From: Siphonodentalium dalli
Lineage: Eukaryota > Mollusca > Scaphopoda > Gadilida > Siphonodentaliidae
Direction of reading: 5' to 3'
DNA length: 64,000 nucleotides
Assembly: GCA_032622095.1 (NCBI GenBank)
Contig: CP136066.1
Coordinates: 47,154,911 to 47,218,910, forward strand
The notes beneath the pieces are model-generated. The model worked only from the letters and a program-made list of their open reading frames with translations. It did not search any database and was not told the origin of the DNA. A program made the translations under genes and the position numbers. The number at the start of each line of letters is the position of its first letter. Positions within the stretch are counted from its first letter, which is position 1. Shown here one piece after another: positions 36,129-47,853 of the stretch.

Positions 36129-37642
36129 ATGTCACAATCGAGCGAACCAAATGATAATGAACTAGATTTGCTGGAAAAGAGTGTAATTCCACAAAGCACA
36201 ACAATGGCTACTAAATATGGACTGAACAAATTTGATGATTGGCTAGAAATGCGGAACAAATCTGTTGAATTTTATACTGTTACGCCCGAGTGTTTGAGTG
36301 AGATTCTAAGAAAGTTTTACGCCGAGGTGAAATCTCAAAAACAAGGAACGAGATTGACGCCAAGTACTCTTTCGGGTTTAAGGGCAGCTCTTCATTACCT
36401 AGGCTCCAATCAGTAGGGCGATAAATATCCTTCAGGACAAGGAATTCCAGAGTGCAAATAAAATGTACGTGACAAGATGCAAACTTTACATGCAAACTGG
36501 AAATCCGAAACCAAGACACAAACCTACTATTGAGGACGAGGACATGCGAAAGATATGGAGTTATCTCTCAAACTACACCTCAGCTCCAGAAATCCTGCTG
36601 GAAGCACTCTGGTTTTATCTATGCTACAACATTGGGAGAAGGGGCCGCGAAGGTTGGACTAAAATGTCTAAAGGCACGTTCAAGATCTCCAAAGATTCCG
36701 ACGGGATCGAATTTGTAGAGATGTGCGAGGCCGAGGCCACCAAAAATCACAAGGGCGGTGGGTCCAGAGAAAATGATTATAATAATCAGAGAATGTATGG
36801 TGACGGTGTGCAGATCTTTAAGTTCTACCTTTCCAAACTGAATGACACTTGCGACAGTCTTTTTCAACATCCTCGCAAAACGTACGGTCCCGACAATTGT
36901 TGGTAACAGAATGCACCTGTAGGGAAGAACACACTGTCGACCATGATGCAACGGATTTCCCAGAAGGCAGGTCTGTCGCAAATGTATACGTGCCACTGCG
37001 TACGTGTTTCGACCGTTACCAACCTTCATTTGGGTGTTATGAATCTGGAAACCATCCGTAATATCACCAACCATAGAAGCCTCGAAAGTCTAATCCATTA
37101 CATTTCGGACAGTTCCACGGCTCAGAAGCGTGAATGTTCCACGATTTTGAATGCTTCGCTAAGTGTCAATCCTGACAATGCGTCAATAAGTGTCAACCCT
37201 GATCCCGATGGTGATTTCGACACTGTTAGTACCTTCAATGGAGCGAACTTCAATGTCGACAATAGTATGATAGACAGTTCTACTAGTATCGAGGATAATG
37301 TCTCAGAGTCATCTTCCACAGTCGCTAGACGTGTAGCTTATGACAATGAACCTCCAATTGACTTTTAGAATAAACAGCCGCATATCATTGCGGAACCGGT
37401 CGGTGTTCTTCCAGTGGCTTCGCCGATGGCTAATGTTAATATCGCAGGAAATTCTGATTGTGTTATCGCCATACCCAAAGACGCGCTGGCTGGGACTGTG
37501 TTTAGTTTGGATTTTCCTCAATGGTGTCGTTAACAATAATAGTCAATCATCATGGCAAAACCAACCTCAGAGCAATCTGCAGCACACCATGATAACCGGA
37601 GGTACATTCAATAACTGCACAATCCAGTATTTGTGGAAATAA
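36129..37642 (+). pseudogene. Crypton-type tyrosine recombinase (DUF3504 / KIAA1958-like), disrupted
   Basis: Tyrosine recombinase of a Crypton transposon, the family from which the KIAA1958, ZMYM2/3/4, QRICH1 and KCTD1 domains derive. ATG 36129 has A at -3. The N-terminal core-binding part runs KYGLNKFDDWLEMRNKSVEF to LSGLRAALHYLGSN. Homology then leaves that frame, which ends in TAG at 36414-36416, and resumes with RAINILQDKEFQSANK in frame 1 from 36415, a frameshift. Catalytic residues: Arg in GRRGREGW (codon 36646), Lys in ATKNHKG, His and Arg in CHCVR (36994, 37003), His in NHRSLES (37072) and Tyr in LIHYISD (37099). In-frame TAA at 36904-36906 falls where the family continues, and TAG at 37366-37368 interrupts the tail. 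A second frameshift near 37526 leads to the closing GGTFNNCTIQYLWK and TAA at 37640-37642. Confidence 0.88.
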
Positions 37643-37877
37643 AGACATGTTAAAGTGAACGTTGAAGTGACAATCTTATTATTCTGTTGTGATTTGAAAA
37701 TAAAAGTTGAAAGATTTATTGAATTGAAGAAAAAACGTTTTTATTATTACCCCCCTCTTCCCCACCCCACAAAAAGGCCCATATATTGGACTTTAATTGA
37801 AATAAACAATGTCATGAAGTCATTAACGGCCCAGTGAAATGGTATGAAGTCATTAACGGCCCTGTGATACTAATAGT

Positions 37878-38020
37878 AATAACATGATTTTCAAGGGCGT
37901 TATGGTTCAGTACCGGCCCTCCCGGATTGATTAACAGCCCACGAGCTTTTAGGCCCTCGGGCTGTTAATCATTCCTATCGGGCGTTACTGAACCATAACG
38001 CCCTTGAAAATCGTGTTATT
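37878..38020. repeat. 143-bp hairpin at the Crypton right end
   Basis: Outer arms of 35 bp starting AATAACATGATTTTCAAGGG match at 34 of 35 positions. An inner stem TTGATTAACAGCCC / GGGCTGTTAATCATT is nested within. A diverged copy in the opposite orientation is at about 52100-52240. Confidence 0.92.
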
Positions 38021-38192
38021 GCTTCAACAGCGCCAGGTGTATCCACATGTATTATTGTTGCGCAAAAGTGATTCGGAGTCGGGGGACGAGGAAAGAAGAA
38101 GAATCGGTGTCTGGGACTGATATTGATATAGTTTGAAAAATGATTTCATTAAATTTACACCATTAACCCTTTACCCAACAGAACGGCCCTGT

Positions 38193-38261
38193 GCCAATGC
38201 ATTATCTTATATATGCGAGTCGACCATAGGTCGCCTCGCATATATAAGAGAATGCATTGGC
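38193..38261. repeat. Hairpin H1, copy 3
   Basis: Same 26-bp arms as 20355 apart from one change (GCATTATC for GCATTCTC) in the left arm; same orientation as copy 1. Confidence 0.95.
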
Positions 38262-38337
38262 TTAACACATTAAAATAATAAAATTGTTAAAGAATGTAAG
38301 AAAAAATGGTAAAAAGTGTTAAAAAAAGTTTTTTTAG

Positions 38338-38406
38338 GCCAATGCATTCTCTTATATATGCGAGGCGACCTATGGTCGACTCGCATATATAAGAGAATGC
38401 ATTGGC
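38338..38406. repeat. Hairpin H1, copy 4
   Basis: Same arms as copy 2 and the same inverted orientation relative to copies 1 and 3. Confidence 0.95.
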
Positions 38407-38544
38407 ACAGGGCATAACTGTAACTATCACAATGTGGTCAAGGAGCCGGTTCCAATGATATCCATATTTGTATGGTTCTATTGAGACCGAAGACTGATAT
38501 TGATATAGTTTGAAAAATGATTTCATTAAATTTACACCATTAAA

Positions 38545-38865
38545 TTAAGAGTCTTTTTCTATCTGGCACTATTTCTTTACGCGGGCAAGCAGCTCATAGT
38601 TACGTGAAATGTCATCGCATGACATATAGAAGCCGATGTTAGTTTCACGTCCCATTTATTGATTTAAGTATGTTTTATCGATGTTTTGGATCATGTAATA
38701 AATAGAATCTGCAGCTCGTCCCCAGTTTATAGCGAAATTTACAAAACTCGTCCAGGTGTAGACCGAGTCTTTTATTGGCGAGGTCCAAACCTAAGTTATT
38801 GGACTCGTTTTCTAAATTTCGCTATAAATTTGGGACTCGTTGTAGGTCGGCTATATACCACTTCC
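38545..38865 (-). repeat. Hairpin family H2, minus-strand copy
   Basis: On the minus strand it reads an imperfect stem (AACGAGTCCC, TATAGCG) then ATTTATTACATGATCC, AAAACATCGATAAAACATAC and GGCTTCTATATGTCATGCGA. This matches the plus-strand stretch 20519-20830 at most positions, so the repeated unit is larger than the hairpin and includes about 130 bp beyond the motif. Confidence 0.82.
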
Positions 38866-38924
38866 TTTTAACATGATTTCCCGGATTTCCACTCGAAGTG
38901 AAGGTAATGCCAATTAATATTCTG

Positions 38925-40590
38925 TTATAATAGATATCTAAACTCTTATATCTTAATACACTTGTTGGATCATGGAGGTAAAATCCGCTGCAACCATTAT
39001 CGGGTTTAAAACGTTTGTTACACACAACTAAATGATCCCAGAGTGCAGATATCGTTCGAATAAATATCATGTAAAGAACAGTCACAGTCGTGATTACCTT
39101 GGAATAGAACCGTAACACTCATAAAAGTTGTGATTAGGCGGCTAATGCTCCAAATTACCGACACACATCGGGATATTTCCTCAGCTATTTTACAGAATAA
39201 TAACACAGTTACAATTTATACTCAGTGTTCGTCTTCAGAATGCATTTCACAGTCGGTATGCTACCGAAAACAAAGAAATTACGTTTACAAGGCTTGATTT
39301 TCAGTGATTACATGTTGATAATTACACGTTAACTCGCTATATCCGAGTTAATTGTGATCTAAAGTTCAGGTTTCGGTAAAACGACACTTATGCAGCCTAT
39401 GTTCGTTAAAGAAAGTTTAATGTATTTAAGATATATATAATTATGCGTGATTTTGTCCCGAAAATTATAATTTTTAATCATAAGGAACCGTAACAAATCA
39501 GTCAAGAACCATCACAATACCGGCGAAATAACGACTTCCAATGTAACAGTTCCTACACACTGATTGTAAGATAAGAAATTTGTAACTGTTGAACATTTTG
39601 ACCAAAGTTGGGGACAGACACCAATTAAGCACCCCCTTCCCAAGTCCCCCCACCACACAATCACGTCATAACCTATCAATGATTTAGTTGAACGTGCGAC
39701 AATCATCTGTAAATGTCCCTCAGGCGGACTTCGGATGAGAAATATGATGGCGCTGACATTGAAATATTGTCACACCTGGATCTTTCAATAATGCCCAGAT
39801 TAAGTATTTGAATATAACATCTTATATTCTCCTGAGAGTAGATTTATATTACCATTGGTCATTTATATAGGCGGGCATGATTATGATACTATACTCATCG
39901 GGACTTTCAATATTTTATTTCTGCCAATTAATGTCACTTAATCTCCCGTATTAGTTATTTATTGTGTTATTTCTTAATATACCTGTTCTATTATGCAAAT
40001 TACATAAGCTACAGTCAGTATCTGGTTTAAAATGTCAGATACACAAAGACGATTTTCGGACCGAAGTGCAGAAATCGTTCGAATAAATCTCATGTACAGA
40101 CCCGTCACAGCCATGATTTGTTTGAAATAGAACCGTAACACACACCAGTGTTGATTACGAGGCCACAGCTTCCAATTATCAACCCCTATCGGGATACTTT
40201 CTCAGCTATCTTACAGAAGAATAACACGGGTATACTTTATAGTCCGTGTTTGTCTTCAGAATGCGTTTCATATTTTATACGCCACGAAAAACAAAGAAAT
40301 TGCGTCCACGTGGCTTGGTTTTCATTGATAACATGTTGATATTTACGCGTTAACTCGCTAATACCGAGTTAATTGTGGTCTAGAGTTCAGGTTTCGATAA
40401 CACGGCACTTCTGCAGCCTCTGTTCATTCAGGAAAGTATAATATATTCAAGATATCTATAATTATGCGTGATTGTGTCACAAAAATGATTATTTTCAATC
40501 AGAAGGAACCGTAACAAATCAGGCAAGAACCATCACAATACCGGCGATAGAACGACGTCCGATGTAACAGTTCATGCACAGTGCTCTGGT
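38925..40590 (+). repeat. Diverged ~1.02-kb direct duplication
   Basis: About 38925-39570 and 39950-40590 align collinearly with an offset of about 1021 bp; examples are AAGGAACCGTAACAAATCAG at 39482 and 40503, and TCGTTCGAATAAAT near 39051 and 40075. Divergence is roughly 10-20% with indels. The ~380 bp between the copies has no coding capacity. It is more likely an old tandem duplication than a pair of long terminal repeats. Confidence 0.75.
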
Positions 40591-41409
40591 GACTATTCTG
40601 TGATGGTGTCGTCTTGGTCTTTCACGCCATAATTCTCGGCATCATTTCCTGTCGAGCCAGGTGATATGAAGCCAACATAATTAATTCCGTAATCAACACT
40701 CTTCTTGCTTCTGTGTCAGTGTGTGGTCGCTCGACCAAGGCCATACCGCACAATCGCAGACTAACCACGAAGAAAAACCAAACGGCAACTAGAAGACCAC
40801 GAAGATAAAAAGCCAAGCTGTTCACTGAAAAAAATGAACCTGTCCAACCAGGTTAAACGATGAACACACAATGAAGAAAATAGATTAGGCCAAAGTAATT
40901 CAATTGATCCAGTCGGGCGTGCAAAATAGTAATCAGCTCGGGAATTATTAGTGATAGGACAAGCGCCCGTGATATCATCGTGATTAATGTTCCGGCCACT
41001 CTCACGATAATTAAGAGCGAATGGCTGGAATGTATTGAAGCAGGGGCGCAAAGGGATATGACCCCACCAAATGATAATAGTTATACCAAATAATTGAATT
41101 GTCGCTATCGCTATCATTATTCATTTTAGTCTAAAAATGTTTTTAAAAATATAAATATTATTCAACTACGTTTTCAATAATGCTAGCTCATTGTGTGAAT
41201 GCCTTGATTGCCATTCCCATATAAATATGACTGTTAAGAAGATATAATTGTTCAAGTGACTTATGTGGGTCACCATATGTCGGGATTGTGAAATGTGAAC
41301 GCCCAACTACTTAAAATGATATGGAGATGGCCTGGTGACTGTATATAACTTATATGTGGATATCGGCGAATAGCAATTATATCAATGATAGTGCATATCC
41401 GCTCGCCAT
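40591..41409. other. No recognisable feature
   Basis: Short open frames only; nothing recognised on either strand. Confidence 0.5.
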
Positions 41410-43130
41410 CCGTGACGCAAATGACACCAAATGTGATTTAATTCATGGTATATCATTAGAGAGAAACGTGTATGAATTTGGTGGAATTTGGTTTATTAAA
41501 TCAATTGTTGCATGATGCAACGCTGACTCGAACAACGCCATATTGCAAAGGTGATTGTGTATTCGTTTGGTGGAAATCAGCGACAAAACTATTTCACCAT
41601 ATTTTTTTAATTTCCCCTCCCACCAACAGCGTCATTTTAGAAAATGTTAACCCGTACCATTATCTTCCTTGTAAAAAGTAACCCCTCTTAGAACGCCTTG
41701 GTGCCATCTCGATTGTACCGCGTGAAGTTATATATAGAACGCACACAGACAGACAAAAAGACAGACAGACAGCACGATTTTATTTCTTGTATCATTTGAG
41801 AAGAACGTGTCTGAATTTGATGGTAATTGGTACTAAATATATTTTGTATCAGTTTTGGAGACCCTCCCGTCCCTATTTCGGACTCAAGCTGTACACACTA
41901 AGATTCATTAGAGATTAGAGATGCATATATATGAAATTGGTGAAAATTGGCGAGTATACAAATTCGTATCAAATTTAAGGTCCCCATATCTCTCACCCAT
42001 ATGGCACCAATTTGGTGTATCTAAACCACACGATAAGATTCCTCGTATCACGGAGAAAAATATGTATCAATCTGGTGGAAATCGGCACTAAACATATAGA
42101 TAAAAAAAATTGTGTCCCTCTCATCTCTATACACCACTGACTCGAATGGCCCCAATTGTGACATCCTTAAACCACACGATTACACTCCTGGTATCATGGA
42201 GATGATTGTTTATAAGCTTGGTGATAATCGGCGACTAAACAATTGTTTTATCAAATTTGGTGCCAATCCCTCCCCTCTCAATCTCTCACCCAAACAGCAC
42301 CACTATGGCGTCTTTAAATCACGATTAGATTCCTCGTATCATGAATAAGAACGTGTATCAATTTGGTGGAAATTGGCGCTAAAAAAATTGTGCATCAATT
42401 TTGGTACCCCTGTCGCTTTCAATGCAACCCTGACTCGAATGAGGCCACATTTGACAGCTAAAAGCCACACCATTAGACTCCTCATACCATGGGGATGATT
42501 TTGTATAAGTGTGGTGGCAATCGGCGACTTATTATCAAATTTAGTGCCCACCCCCTCCCAATCTCTCATCCAAAAACAACAATTTGGCGTTGTTAAATCG
42601 CACAATTAGATTCCTTGTATCATGAAGAAGAACATATATCAATTTGGTGGAAATCGGCGCTAAAATTAGTTTTATCAATTTTGGTGCCCCTCTCCCCTTC
42701 CGTTCATCCCTGACTCAAACGACGCCACTTTTGACATATTTAAACCACACCGTTGGATTCTTCATATCATGGGGATGATTATATTTAAGTTTCGTGTAAT
42801 CGGCGACAGAAAAAAATTCTGCCCCCCCTTCCACCCCTGACGCGAGCGGCGCGACTTTTGCCATATTTAAACCACGCCATTAGATTCCTCATATTCTGGG
42901 GATGATTGTATATAAGTTTGGTGGCAATCGTCGACAAATTTGTTTTCTGCCCCTCCACCCTTTTCTGCCCCAGACAACAACGGCGTCACTTTAGAAAATT
43001 CTAACCCCGACCATTATATTTCTCGTAAAAAGCTACTCCTAGTAGTCCCCTTTGGCATCATCTAGATGGTCCCCTGTGAATTTCTATAGAACAGACAGAC
43101 AGACAGACATTCGCAAATATAGATATAGAT
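41410..43130 (+). repeat. Degenerate ~145-bp tandem array with CAGA-rich ends
   Basis: Units contain CGTGTATCAATTTGGTGGAA-like and GATGATTGTATATAAGTTTG-like starts that alternate, followed by TCGGCGAC or TCGGCGCTAA, a C-rich CCCCTCCC stretch, and TTTAAACCACACCATTAGAT. Anchors near 42049, 42194, 42337, 42486, 42619, 42767 and 42892 give a spacing of about 125-150 bp, with odd and even units forming a ~290-bp dimer. CAGACAGACAGACAG tracts near 41745 and 43093 mark the ends of related blocks. Confidence 0.8.
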
Positions 43131-43594
43131 GATTTTTCCCTTCAAATTGATTGTTTGTAATTAAGATTTTAACTATGCCCAATTGATGTCGTATTTTTGT
43201 TTGATGTTTATAACTTGACTAACTGGTCACCATCAACACAGGTCATTGCTCGCTTAAAGATTGGAACACTTTTCTCGAACGAAATCTTGCAACATCAATA
43301 AAACTGTTTATTAAAATTGTTTTTGATGGCGCATTTGATCAATTATATACCTCCAAAACTCACGCGAGTAAAGTCTTAGCTTACCCGAACACAAAAATTA
43401 CCACACTCCTGTGAGTAAATTCTGGAGAGAGGCACACATACATCCCATTCAAGAAAGGTCAAAAAGAGATAGTTTCGACCGAGACACCAACATATCATAG
43501 CATACTAACATAATATGATCGTACGTGACACGTAATGGAGCAACCACCAAGTTGATCATTAAGTTCAATGTTACAATAATTATAGGATGTTCCG
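43131..43594. other. No recognisable feature
   Basis: Unique-looking AT-rich sequence between the 145-bp array and the foldback MITE. Confidence 0.45.
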
Positions 43595-43596
43595 TA

Positions 43597-44099
43597 CAGG
43601 GTACTTCGTGTGCTACACCACTCGGAGAAATGTCTGTGTCGTCACACAAATACCATGCTAGAACTTGGATTGATATATTCGTAATCGTATATAGTCACCA
43701 ATAGCCGGATTACCACCGTAGTAACGGACATTGCCCATATAGTGAACTATTCAAACCCAGCATTAATGTTCGAACATAAGATAATAATAGCTGAGAACCT
43801 GGTGTGAATTGAACTGTGGTGGGGCCTCAAGCATATCTACCCCTGCACGTCAGAACAAAATTATGCCATGAAATGGCATAATTAGCTTGAGGATGGAAGT
43901 GAACCATCATCCCACAGCGAAATCAACCAGGCCTGTTGGGTTTGAATAGTTTGCTAGATGGGCAATGTCAGGTACTACGGTAGTAACCCAGCTATTGGTG
44001 ACTATATACGATTACGAATATATAAATTCAAGTTATAACATGGTATTTTAGTGTGATGACAGACATTTATCCGAGTGGTGTAGCACATGTAGAACCCTG
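43597..44099. mobile_element. 503-bp foldback MITE with ~165-bp inverted arms
   Basis: The left arm (CAGGGTACTTCGTGTGCTAC onward, to about 43760) and right arm (about 43935-44099) are reverse complements with scattered mismatches; shared blocks include GCTACACCACTCGG, CGTAATCGTATATAGTCACC and ATTCAAACCCA. TA lies immediately outside both ends (43595-43596 and 44100-44101), compatible with a TA target duplication. No coding capacity. Confidence 0.82.
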
Positions 44100-44186
44100 T
44101 ATGCATATATACATATATATATCACAGCAGAAGTTTCCTTAGAATTAATGGATGGAAATGGAATGCCTTTAATATTTGTATTATTT

Positions 44187-44580
44187 GAGTCGGACATAGA
44201 TTACCTTAGCTGCAGGCAATCAATGCAATACATGTAAACTATGTAGAAAAAGAAATTATTGAATGAAGTGTAGTGAATATGATGCGTCACTTTAATATTT
44301 GAGTCGGACATAGCTTACCTTACCTGAAGGCAATCAATGCAATAAGTGATGTAGAAACAGAAATTATTGAATGAAGTGTAATGAATATGAAGCGTCATTT
44401 TAATGCAATATCGATTGGGTGGAAGAGAAATGTCACTTTAATAGTTAACGATGATATACATATAGAATTATAGATTATCCCCATTGAAGACGATCAATGC
44501 AATGAACAGTGTAGAAATGGAGAAAATGTTGCCTGAATGAATCAATGTGTGAACATAAAGTCTCACTTTAATGAAATATT
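44187..44580 (+). repeat. ~114-bp tandem units leading into the 164-bp array
   Basis: GAGTCGGACATAG occurs at 44187 and 44301, followed in both by GGCAATCAATGCAATA and AAATTATTGAATGAAGTGTA. A third, more diverged unit is discernible to about 44580. Confidence 0.7.
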
Positions 44581-46812
44581 GAGATGATGGAATCAACGAT
44601 GAATTTGCAATTTCTTTAATGATGAAATTGGTTTACATATACATGTATATGCAGCTGAAAATGTGAATTGACTGAAATGTAATTATCAAAGTGTCAATGG
44701 CACTGTAGCTAACGTGGACAGGGAATAATTTCATGTGTTACAGTTAATGGAGCGATTAGGAATGTGGAAAGTTGAAAGGCCTAGTTATGCAAAGATTAAA
44801 ATCAAATATGGCCACGACAGCCATATTTTTTGGCAAATGACCCAAAAAAGATTACTTCCTATTTACATGTCATTGTTAACATCCCTCACAAATTTCATGA
44901 TGATCCGACAAAAGATACGACATGTAGCCCGTGTCAAAGGATTTAGTTGTGTAAAGAGTAAAATACAAAATGGCTGGTTTTTTGGTTGAATTTAAAATGA
45001 ATCTTTTCCCATCTACATGTAATTGTTAACATCCATGACAAATCTCATGATGATTGGACCAAAGATTCGACTTGTAGCCCTTGACAAAGAATTTAGTCAT
45101 GCAAAGAGTATAATCCAAGATGGCTGCTGGTGGCCATGTTTTTGGCCGAACAACCCCAAAATTACTCGTTTCCCATCTACATGTCAATTTTAACATCCAT
45201 GACAAATGTAATGAAAGTATCAATGACACTGTAGCTCAACTTAGTAGGGGAATGATTTAATGGTTGACAGTAAATGGAGTAATAGGAAAGGTGCTAATTG
45301 AAATGTCTAAGTAAGACTAGATGTACATGTCAATATCAACATTCATGACAGGTTTCATAATGATCGTATCAGGGATGTGGTGATTATGGTGTGCCAGAGG
45401 ATTTATTGATGCAAAGAGTAAATTCTAAAATGGTCAATGGCAGCCATGTTTTTTTCCGAACTACCCCAAAATGAACTGTTCCCATCTACAGCCTTTACAA
45501 ATCTCATAATGATCTGATCAAAGGTACGACCTGTAGCCTGTGCCAATGGATTTAGTCATGCAAAGAGTAAAATCCAAGATGGCTGCTGGCGGCCATGTTT
45601 TTCGGCTGAACGACCCCAAAATAACTCGTTTCCCATCTACATGTCATTGTTAACATCCATGACAAATTTCATGAAGTTCCGACCAAAGCTACGACCTGTA
45701 GCCCGCACCAAAGGATTTAGTCATGCAAAGAGTAAAATCCAATATGGCTGCTGGCGGACATGTTTTTTAGACAAATGACCCCAAAAACACTCGTTCCCAT
45801 CTACATGTTAATATTAACATCCATGATAAATATCATGATGATCAGACGAACAGTACGACCTGTAGCCCGTGCCAATGGATTGAATTTTGAAATCCAAGAT
45901 GGCCGCCAGTGGCCGTGTTTTTTGGTCGTATGACCCCAAAATGACTCATTCCCATCTACATGTCAATATCAACATTCATAACAAATTTCATAAAGATCAG
46001 ACCAAAGGTACGACCTGTAGCCCGCGCCAAAGGATTTAGTCATGCAAAGAGTAAAATCCAAGATGGCTGCTGGCGGCCATGTTTTTTGACCGAACGACCC
46101 CAAAATCACTCGTTCCCATCTACATGTCATTGTTAACATCCATGACAAATTTCATGAAGTTCTGACCAAAGCCACAACCTGTAGCCCGCGCCAAAGAATT
46201 GTCATGCAAAGAGTAAAATCCAAGATGGCTGCTGGCGGCCATGTGTTTTGGCTGAACGACCCCAAAATCACTCGTTCCCATCTACATTTGTACATGTCAA
46301 TATTAACATTCATGACAAATTTCATGATTATCAGACGAACAGTACGACCTGTAGCCCGCGCCATTGGATTGAATTTTGAAATCCAAGATAGCCGCCAGCA
46401 GCCATGTTTTTTGGCCAGATGACCCCAAAATGACTCGTTCCCATCTACATGTCAATATCAACATTCATGACAAATTTAATAAAGATCAGACCTACGACCT
46501 GTAGCCTGTGCCAAAGGATTTAGTCATGCAAAGAGTAAAATCCAAGATGCTCATGATGGCCATGATTTTTTGGCCGAACTACCCAAAATGACTCATTCCC
46601 ATCAGCCTTTCATTATTAACATCCATGACAAATTTCATGATAATCAGACAAACAGTACGACCTGTAGACCGCGCCAATTGATTTAAATTTTGAAATCAAA
46701 GATGGCTGCCAGCAGCCATGTGTTTTGGCCAAATGACCCCAAGATGACTCATTCCCATCTACATGTCAATGTCAACATTAATGACAAATTCCATAATGAT
46801 CTGACAAAAGTA

Positions 46813-47201
46813 CCCTGCTGGACAAAACAAGTGTCAACTTAACTGCGGTGCGGTTAGCGTTGCCACCGCGGCCGAAATGCAACTACATGTACCGGTACAC
46901 CGCGGCTCCACCGGCTAACTACAGTTGGGCTGCGGTTTACTTGCTATTTGGCATGGTGTAGTTGCCGCGGTGTACATGTACTTTCATTAAACTGAAAAAA
47001 GAAAATACAAACCAAAAATGTACATGTCATTCGGCCGCGAGGGTACATGTAGTTGCCGTTCGGACGCAGTGAACTTGACGTTCGGCCGCAGTGTACTTGC
47101 TGTTCGGCCGCAGTGCTCAACTGCAGTTACAAACTGTGACACCGCAGCCGAACGGCAAATACACCGCGGTGCCAATGGACACTTGTTTTGTCCAGCGGGG
47201 T
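46813..47201. mobile_element. TA-flanked MITE (M1), copy 1
   Basis: The terminal inverted repeat is CCCTGCTGGACAAAACAAGT plus GTC, 23 bp with one mismatch at the far end. TA flanks both sides, and removal of the element with one TA restores the satellite C sequence (AAAAGTA then a form of GACCTGTAG), which supports a TA target duplication as in the Tc1/mariner superfamily. The interior has many GGCCGCGG-like segments. No coding capacity; 389 bp. Confidence 0.85.
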
Positions 47202-47853
47202 AAGGACCTGTAGCATGTGCCAAAGGATTTAGTCATGCAAAGAGTAAAATCCAAGATGGCTGCTGGCGGCCATGTTTTTTGGCCGAATGACCCCAAAAGG
47301 ACTCGTTCCCATCTACATGTCATTGTTAAAATCTATGACAAATTTCATGAAGATCCGACCAAAGCTACGACCTGTAGCCCGCGCCAAAGGATTTAGTCAT
47401 GCAAAGAGTAAAATCCAAGATGGCTACTGGTGGCCATGTTTTTTGGCCTAACAAACCCAAATAACTCGTTCCCATCTACATGTCAATATTAACATCTATG
47501 ACAAATTTCATGATGATCAGACGAACAGTACAACCTGTAGACCGCACCAATGGATTTAATTTTGAAATCCAAGATGGCCACCAGCGGCCATGTTTTTTGG
47601 CCGTTTATTCCAAAAGAACTTGTTCCCAACTACCGGTACATGTCATTGTTAACATCCATGACAAATTTCATGAAGATCATACCAAAGGTACGACATGTAG
47701 CCCGTGCCAAAGGATTTAGTCATGCAAAGAGTAAAACCCAAGATGGCTGCTGGCGGCCATGTTTTTTGGCCGAATGACCCCAAAATGACTCATTCCCATC
47801 TACATGTCAATGTCAACATTAATTACAAATTCCATAATGATCTGACAAAAGTA

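Larger units (their letters stand above)
35731..38020 (+). mobile_element. Crypton-type (tyrosine recombinase) DNA transposon, decayed
   Basis: Contains the recombinase pseudogene 36129-37642. The left end is judged from CACTTTATAGGGCGTTCT (35731) and the right end from the large hairpin 37878-38020, because both sequences recur together, in the same relative order but only ~150 bp apart, on the minus strand at 52115-52390. Cryptons lack the terminal inverted repeats of DDE transposons, so exact limits cannot be fixed from one copy. Confidence 0.65.
38115..38543 (+). mobile_element. piggyBac-like element copy 2, bracketed by a 52-bp direct repeat
   Basis: TTAA then CCCTTTACCCAACAGAAC starts at 38163. 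Two H1 hairpins (38193-38261 and 38338-38406) lie inverted to each other around a 76-bp AT-rich centre. The far end reads, on the minus strand, the same CGGTCT, CCATACAAATATGGATATCA and TTGGAACCGG as the left end of the copy at 20216, but it is cut off at about 38491 before its terminal CCCTTT. The 52 bp at 38115-38166 are repeated identically at 38492-38543, both ending in TTAA. Confidence 0.72.

Noticed and set aside
38925-40590. Paired long terminal repeats of a retrotransposon
   Set aside because: Only ~380 bp separate the copies, with no primer-binding site, polypurine tract or coding remnants, and no TG...CA ends.
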